From: Methanoculleus marisnigri
GTDB lineage: Archaea; Halobacteriota; Methanomicrobia; Methanomicrobiales; Methanoculleaceae
NCBI GenBank assembly: GCA_002503885.1
Contig: DASQ01000052.1
Span: 1-19,361 of the forward strand
Direction: 5' to 3'
DNA: 19,361 nt
The position numbers and the translations under genes were made by a program. The notes under the pieces were generated by a model. It did not search any database. It was given only the letters and a program-made list of their open reading frames with translations, and was not told the origin of the DNA. Below are positions 15,798 to 19,361 of the stretch, piece by piece; the first letter of the stretch is position 1; each line of letters starts with the position of its first letter.

Positions 15798-15842
15798 AGA
15801 CGGTGTGGTTCTCCTCGAAGATCTCCCGGAAGACCCCCGGCC

Positions 15843-15985
15843 CTCCCGCTCCTCGATGGCGAACATCCTCTGCCGGGCGTAGTTCTGCCCGAAGAGCAGG
15901 TAGAGCACAAACCCGACCGTGGCAGGAAGAAGAGGACCGTCAGCCCCGCGGTGGACATCTCCGGCGAACCGCCGTATATTCACGC
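15843..15985 (-). pseudogene. Remnant of a cardiolipin synthase N-terminus, frameshifted
   Basis: On the minus strand two frames each hold half of a PLD-type cardiolipin synthase N-terminal helix. One reads GGSPEMSTAGLTVLFFLP; the other continues with TVGFVLYLLFGQNYARQRMF and then AIEERE. The family pattern is a membrane helix ending in LLP, then GFVLYLLFGxNYR. The frame change falls near 15919-15925, and one inserted or lost base would join the halves. Nothing of the first helix or the catalytic HKD domains remains, and the PHP gene end adjoins it. The remainder of 15798-16105 has no supportable gene; a plus-strand frame ending at 16021 looks protein-like (EPPYIHAEKEARMLVARG) but has no start or family. 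Confidence 0.5.
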
Positions 15986-16105
15986 GGAGAAAGAGGCGCG
16001 GATGCTGGTGGCCCGCGGGTGAAGTGAAGAATATGATGCGGAGAGGATCCGCGGATAGTCCGGGCAGCCATAGCCTTTTCCCTTCAGAAGTAGATAGAGG
16101 GAGCC

Positions 16106-16498
16106 ATGCTTGACCGGATGAAGGAAAGTTCAGGAAGTGTTCTCGGGTTCCGGTTTGATGGGAAGCTGAGTGAGAGCGATTACGCCACCATCCTGATCCC
16201 CGAGCTCGAGCGAGCGATGGAAGAGCACGAGAACGTCCGGATCCTCTTAAAGATCGAGAGCTTCCGGAGCTGGAGGCCGGGTGAGGGCTGGGACGCCTTC
16301 AAACAGTGGCCGGGTATGGAGAGGGTCGACCGGATCGCCGTCGTCGGCGGAGAGCGGTGGCGGGAATGGATGAACCACCTGCCCGGGCTCTTTGTCGGCT
16401 TTGTCGGGGTCGACGTGCGATACTTCCCGGAGAACCGCCTCCGGGACGCCTGGGGCTGGCTCCGGGAGGGGCTTCTAGTCCCACCGCAACCGGCATGA
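16106..16498 (+). CDS. SpoIIAA-like (STAS/SEC14-type) protein, copy 2
   Basis: A 130-residue paralogue of the protein at 14376. It shows the same order of motifs: VLGFRFDGKLSESDYATILI, then VRILLKIESFRSW, then WPGMERVDRIAVVGGERWRE and VGVDVRYFPENRL. The middle parts of the two proteins are nearly identical, while the N-terminal thirds and the tails differ. AGAGGGAG precedes the ATG, and CCTTTTCCC at about 16073-16082 is a likely promoter element in the same relative place as in copy 1, so the duplication may include the promoter. Function is unknown beyond the SpoIIAA-like fold. Confidence 0.85.
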   Translation: MLDRMKESSGSVLGFRFDGKLSESDYATILIPELERAMEEHENVRILLKIESFRSWRPGEGWDAFKQWPGMERVDRIAVVGGERWREWMNHLPGLFVGFVGVDVRYFPENRLRDAWGWLREGLLVPPQPA

Positions 16499-16504
16499 AA
16501 CGCC

Positions 16505-16511
16505 TATATAT
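16505..16511 (+). promoter_or_regulatory. TATA box of the zinc-ribbon methyltransferase-like gene
   Basis: TATATAT is centred 25 bases before the ATG at 16533. Transcription would begin at or one base from the start codon, giving a leaderless message. No ribosome binding site is present, which agrees. Confidence 0.6.
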
Positions 16512-16532
16512 CCCGGACGCCAATCCTCGGGT

Positions 16533-17558
16533 ATGCATTGTCCGGTCTGCGGGCACGACTGCGTCACGGACGCCCGTGCACTCCTCACGGAACTCCCCGG
16601 GCGTTTCGCCCCGTGTCCCGACTGTATGGGGCTCGTCTATGACAAGCAGAGCCCACCGCCCGATATCGATACCGTGGAGCCCTGCCCTTCCTGCGGGAAG
16701 CGGTTCATCGACGAAGTCTTTGCCCGGATCTACCGGGTGATGGTCGCTGAAGGAGACCTTGCCGGGACCGAACCCCTCGCGGCCGTCGGGACGCCGCTCG
16801 TTCACCCCGGGTCTGCGATGCACAGAGCCCCCTACCTCCCGCCGGGATCACTCGTCCTCCTCTCCCGCTCGGTCGGAGAGCGGGCCGCTGCCCGCCTGGT
16901 CGCCGAGGTCCCGGAGGTCCGTGGCGTCGTCCGGACGGGTGCCGCGACGCCGGGGATCAAAGATACCGATGCGGCACCGCAGGTATACACCCTCCTCGCC
17001 GGCTGCGACGTCCGGGCCGACATTTTTCACACCCGCGCGGGACCCATCGTCGTTTACAAGCAGCAATCGGCCCTGCATATCGAGTTTCCCCGGGACCGCG
17101 ATCCAAAGATCCTCGCTCTCGAGCGGGAGATCGGGCGGCATCGGCCCCGGACCTTCGTTGACGCCTGCTCCGGCGCCGGCACCCTCGGCCTTGCCGCCAT
17201 CCGGGCGGGCGTCCCGCACGTGATTGCGAACGACGCCTGGTATGCGGCGGCATACTGGACCGCATGCAACCTCCAGGTGAACCGGGAGTTCCTCGGGATC
17301 GGGGAGGTGACGATGCACCGTTCCTACGACGATCTCCGTCGCCGGCCGGTCGCGCGGGACCCAATCCAGGTCGCGACAGCCGCCGGCACGCAGGAGGCTC
17401 ATGTCTACCAGGGCGATCTCCGGCTGCTCCCGACCGTCCTCCCGGCCGAAGTCGACCTTGCCGCCCTCGACCTCTTCGAGAAGGCGGACGCCGGGAAGAT
17501 CGAGGAGATCACCCGGGCCTGGCGTGCCCGGGTGGGCGGAGCTATTTTTATCCCATAG
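16533..17558 (+). CDS. Zinc-ribbon protein with class I methyltransferase-like domain
   Basis: A 341-residue protein. The N-terminal 60 residues hold zinc-ribbon pairs: C3/C6, C28/C31 and C51/C54, each CPxC. A middle region of about 140 residues carries no motif that I know. The C-terminal part has FVDACSGAGTLGLAAIRAGV at 208-227, a SAM-binding motif I, followed by the acidic VIANDAWYAAA of motif II. No clear NPPY or DPPY catalytic motif is seen; LAALDLFEKAD is in the expected place. A nucleic-acid methyltransferase is the simplest guess, and annotations such as L11 or rRNA methyltransferase would be unproven. The leaderless promoter fixes the start. The end of the gene contains the SRP RNA promoter. 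Confidence 0.72.
   Translation: MHCPVCGHDCVTDARALLTELPGRFAPCPDCMGLVYDKQSPPPDIDTVEPCPSCGKRFIDEVFARIYRVMVAEGDLAGTEPLAAVGTPLVHPGSAMHRAPYLPPGSLVLLSRSVGERAAARLVAEVPEVRGVVRTGAATPGIKDTDAAPQVYTLLAGCDVRADIFHTRAGPIVVYKQQSALHIEFPRDRDPKILALEREIGRHRPRTFVDACSGAGTLGLAAIRAGVPHVIANDAWYAAAYWTACNLQVNREFLGIGEVTMHRSYDDLRRRPVARDPIQVATAAGTQEAHVYQGDLRLLPTVLPAEVDLAALDLFEKADAGKIEEITRAWRARVGGAIFIP
17542..17551 (+). promoter_or_regulatory. TATA box of the SRP RNA, inside the upstream gene
   Basis: CTATTTTTAT is centred about 27 bases before G17573, the first base of a terminal helix of the SRP RNA. It overlaps the last codons of the methyltransferase-like gene (stop 17556-17558). A second TATA-like TATATATG at 17566-17573 is too close to the RNA 5' end. 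Confidence 0.55.
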
Positions 17559-17572
17559 ACCCCAGTATATAT

Positions 17573-17878
17573 GGGGACTAGCCTGGGTGGCTCGGCGTCA
17601 CCTGTTACCCGAAACCGCCGTTAGCGGGGGGCGAAGTCTGAGGAAGGCCACAGCGGCCTGCAGGATCCACTGCGTCCCGACGGAGAAGCCTCGTCCCATG
17701 AGGTCGGCGGAGAGGTATCAAAGCCCCGGAGGGGGTGGCGACCTTTTGCCGCGGGTACCGGTTCAGGCCCGGAAGGGAGCAGACTTACCGTGGACGTTCG
17801 GCGCCCATGGGGTTGCGGGGTGGAGGAGGGATGCAGTGGTGAATGCCTGTGCGCACGGTCGACCGAGGACGTGTCCCC
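17573..17878 (+). ncRNA. ffs: Archaeal signal recognition particle (7S) RNA
   Basis: The RNA scaffold of the signal recognition particle, which binds SRP54 and SRP19 and targets membrane and secreted proteins. The universally conserved helix 8 is at 17761-17784: GTTCAGGCCCGGAAGGGAGC, then AGAC, close to bacterial and archaeal SRP RNAs with the GGAA tetraloop. The Alu-like 5' domain reads CTCGGCGTCACC followed by ACCCGAAACCGCCG and GGGCGAAG. The ends are set by pairing of GGGGAC (17573-17578) with GTCCCC (17873-17878) and of CTCGG (about 17594) with CCGAG (about 17864). The length of about 306 bases fits archaeal 7S RNA. The exact ends are inferred from pairing and the TATA position. Confidence 0.9.
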
Positions 17879-17891
17879 AACGGCGATCTCC

Positions 17892-18845
17892 ATGGCAAAA
17901 GTAACGATTCTTGGGGCTACAGGGAACGTCGGCATATTTGCGGCCCACACCATATCCGAGATCCCGTACGTCAGCGACATGCTGCTCGTCGGGAGACCCG
18001 GGCGTGAAAATTTTCTCGCGGGCTGCTGCCGTGACCTTTCCGATTCATTTGCTGCCCGAGGTACCGACATCCGGCTCTCGTACAGCACCGATCTCGCAGA
18101 TACAAAAGACTCGGATATTATCATCTGTACAGCGGGAGTGCCCCGTCAGCCCGGCCAGGACAGAAACGACCTCGCCTTCGAGAACGCGAAACTCGTCGCC
18201 GCGACCGCCGAGACGATCGGCCGGTCTTCGCCCGATGCTATCCTCCTTCTCGTGACAAATCCCGTCGACGTCACGACCGCCGTCGCCCTGAAGTATTCGG
18301 GGTTCCAGCCAAGGCATGTCTTCGGCCTCGGGACGCACCTGGACTCGATGCGCTTGAAGTCCCTGATTGCACGATACTTCCGTGTCCACGTCAGTGAGGT
18401 GCATACCCGTATCATCGGCGAGCACGGCGACAGCATGGTCCCGCTCTGGTCGGCGACAACGATCGGCGGCATCCGGATCAGCAATCTGCCCACCTTCTCG
18501 GGACTGCCCGCGCAGGAGATGATCGACACCGTCAGGACGAGCGGCGAGGCGATCATCAGGGATAAGGGCGCTACCGTCTACGGGCCCGGAGAAGCGATTG
18601 CAACCCTTGTGAAGACGATCCTCGGGAACGAGAACCGCATCCTCACCGTCTCAAGCTACATCAAAAGCGAGATCCATGGGATCGGCGACGTCTGCATCGG
18701 CGTGCCCGCCCGCATCAACCGTGACGGGGTCTTCCCGGTTCCGCTCAACCTCGAAGAGGACGAAGTCGCCGGATTCCGCGAGTCGGTCAAAAAGATACGC
18801 AGGATCACTGCTGAAGTGATGGAGCGGCTTGAAGAGGCTCGTTAG
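17892..18845 (+). CDS. mdh: Malate dehydrogenase, lactate/malate dehydrogenase family
   Basis: A 317-residue cytoplasmic enzyme converting malate and oxaloacetate, used in methanogens for the incomplete reductive TCA pathway. The dinucleotide motif GATGNVG is at 8-14. VGRPGR at 33-38 has no acidic residue at the end of the second strand, a trait shared with the NADP-linking Methanocaldococcus enzyme, so NADP(H) use is likely. Substrate and catalytic residues are R85 and R91 in GVPRQPGQDRND, the TNPVDV loop, D151 and R154 in HLDSMR, and H178 in IGEHGDS. Length and motifs are complete. The start is ATG at 17892; an in-frame reading from 17790 would run through the SRP RNA and is rejected. It begins 13 bases after that RNA, with no separate promoter evident. 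Confidence 0.93.
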   Translation: MAKVTILGATGNVGIFAAHTISEIPYVSDMLLVGRPGRENFLAGCCRDLSDSFAARGTDIRLSYSTDLADTKDSDIIICTAGVPRQPGQDRNDLAFENAKLVAATAETIGRSSPDAILLLVTNPVDVTTAVALKYSGFQPRHVFGLGTHLDSMRLKSLIARYFRVHVSEVHTRIIGEHGDSMVPLWSATTIGGIRISNLPTFSGLPAQEMIDTVRTSGEAIIRDKGATVYGPGEAIATLVKTILGNENRILTVSSYIKSEIHGIGDVCIGVPARINRDGVFPVPLNLEEDEVAGFRESVKKIRRITAEVMERLEEAR

Positions 18846-18871
18846 GGCAGAAAATGGGTATGGGAATCCAC

Positions 18872-19126
18872 TTATACGAGAGTGGATTCGATGATCTCAG
18901 CGCTTCCGACGCCTTCAAGCTTCTGGAGCGCTGCTTCGATCTCATCGGGAGCCCCCGCTTTGTCGGGGACGACGATGGCGGCTTTCAGTGCCACGAGACC
19001 GAAGCCAATCGGCTCTTCTCTGATATCGTCGACCGGGACAGCCGCCTTGACGGCGGCTTTGAGTGCTTCACGGTCGACATCGGGGGATTCGGGCATTATC
19101 TTTACAATGATGGCTACGTTTCCCAT
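18872..19126 (-). CDS. Translation elongation factor aEF-1beta
   Basis: An 84-residue guanine nucleotide exchange factor that reloads aEF-1alpha with GTP. MGNVAIIVKIMPESPDVD is the usual opening, EEPIGFGLVALKAAIVVPD is the conserved middle, and the protein ends with the aEF-1beta pattern EGVGSAEIIESTLV. Full length for the family is about 85-90 residues. It starts three bases after the stop of the zinc-ribbon gene, so the two are one operon, an arrangement common in euryarchaea. It ends convergently with malate dehydrogenase, 26 bases apart, with no obvious terminator between. Confidence 0.94.
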   Translation of the reverse strand: MGNVAIIVKIMPESPDVDREALKAAVKAAVPVDDIREEPIGFGLVALKAAIVVPDKAGAPDEIEAALQKLEGVGSAEIIESTLV

Positions 19127-19129
19127 CGG

Positions 19130-19294
19130 TTATGGCCCCCGGAACCCACACTTCGGACATGTATATGCTATGCTCTGCTCCCTGCACCGGTAGCACCTGT
19201 TGATCTCGTGCGCACACACGGGGCACGGGAACCAGGTGGAGCCTTCCTCGGCCAGCGTGGCGTTGCAGGAGGTACATCGATCTCTTGCTGTCAT
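19130..19294 (-). CDS. Small four-CxxC zinc-ribbon protein (HVO_2753-type)
   Basis: A 54-residue protein with four CxxC pairs: C7/C10, C24/C27, C34/C37 and C46/C49, the last in YTCPKCGFRG. This pattern, eight cysteines binding two zinc ions in a protein of about 55-60 residues beside aEF-1beta, matches the HVO_2753 family of haloarchaeal zinc-finger microproteins. A role in RNA or ribosome binding is suspected but not settled. GAGG stands eight bases ahead of the ATG; an upstream in-frame ATG at 19339 would add 15 unrelated residues. It lies directly ahead of aEF-1beta, which supports a link to translation. Confidence 0.88.
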   Translation of the reverse strand: MTARDRCTSCNATLAEEGSTWFPCPVCAHEINRCYRCREQSIAYTCPKCGFRGP

Positions 19295-19361
19295 CGTTAT
19301 TTCCTCGAATGTTAACCTATCATATCGTCTCTGCAGCAAGTGAACTACCCCGCCCTGAAGG

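Noticed and set aside
17790..17891. Longer N-terminus for malate dehydrogenase
   Set aside because: It would be encoded inside the SRP RNA and precede the normal MAKVTILGATG start of the family.
1..19361. CRISPR array, insertion sequence or prophage
   Set aside because: No regularly spaced repeats, transposase, integrase or phage structural genes were seen. The rhuM fragment is the only accessory-type gene.

Overview
The window is high-GC archaeal DNA, most likely from a methanogen of the order Methanomicrobiales, close to Methanoculleus. The evidence is a 7S-type SRP RNA, an aEF-1beta gene, TATA-type promoters (several placed for leaderless transcripts), archaeal GGTGA/GAGG ribosome binding sites, a DUF5320/UPF0251/NifX-like metal-cluster gene set, and secreted proteins of the kind found in Methanoculleus-type cell surfaces. 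The genus is inferred from family resemblance only, because no search could be run.

Positions 1-5.6 kb: a NifX/NifB-like cofactor-binding protein on the minus strand faces away from a tightly overlapping plus-strand operon. The operon holds a Lon-family protease with a degenerate ATPase site, a NifS/IscS cysteine desulfurase, a ManB-like phosphohexomutase with altered motifs, and perhaps an 18-codon ORF. A CAU-anticodon tRNA follows at 5776-5850.

Positions 5.9-9.3 kb, minus strand: a DUF5320 gene and a UPF0251 regulator behind one strong promoter. Next come a small anchored surface protein and a large surface protein that has lost its start. The large one is joined, out of frame, to the first 107 codons of a RhuM-family gene. 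This scar is the clearest anomaly in the window. The 424 bases between it and the next gene hold no gene that I can support.

Positions 9.7-16.5 kb, plus strand: membrane and small stress-type genes. They are a SulP transporter with a STAS domain, an AI-2E family exporter, a DUF1269 protein, an unrecognised two-helix membrane protein, a DUF2238-like membrane protein, two SpoIIAA-like paralogues, and a PHP-type metallohydrolase between the paralogues. A frameshifted remnant of a cardiolipin synthase N-terminus lies on the opposite strand at about 15.84-15.99 kb. The repeated association of envelope, transport and STAS-like proteins suggests an envelope or ion-stress region, but this is inference.

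Positions 16.5-19.3 kb: a zinc-ribbon protein with a methyltransferase-like fold, the SRP RNA (its promoter lies inside the end of that gene), a malate dehydrogenase 13 bases after the RNA, and a convergent translation pair of aEF-1beta and a tiny four-CxxC zinc-ribbon protein. No CRISPR array, insertion sequence or integrase was seen.
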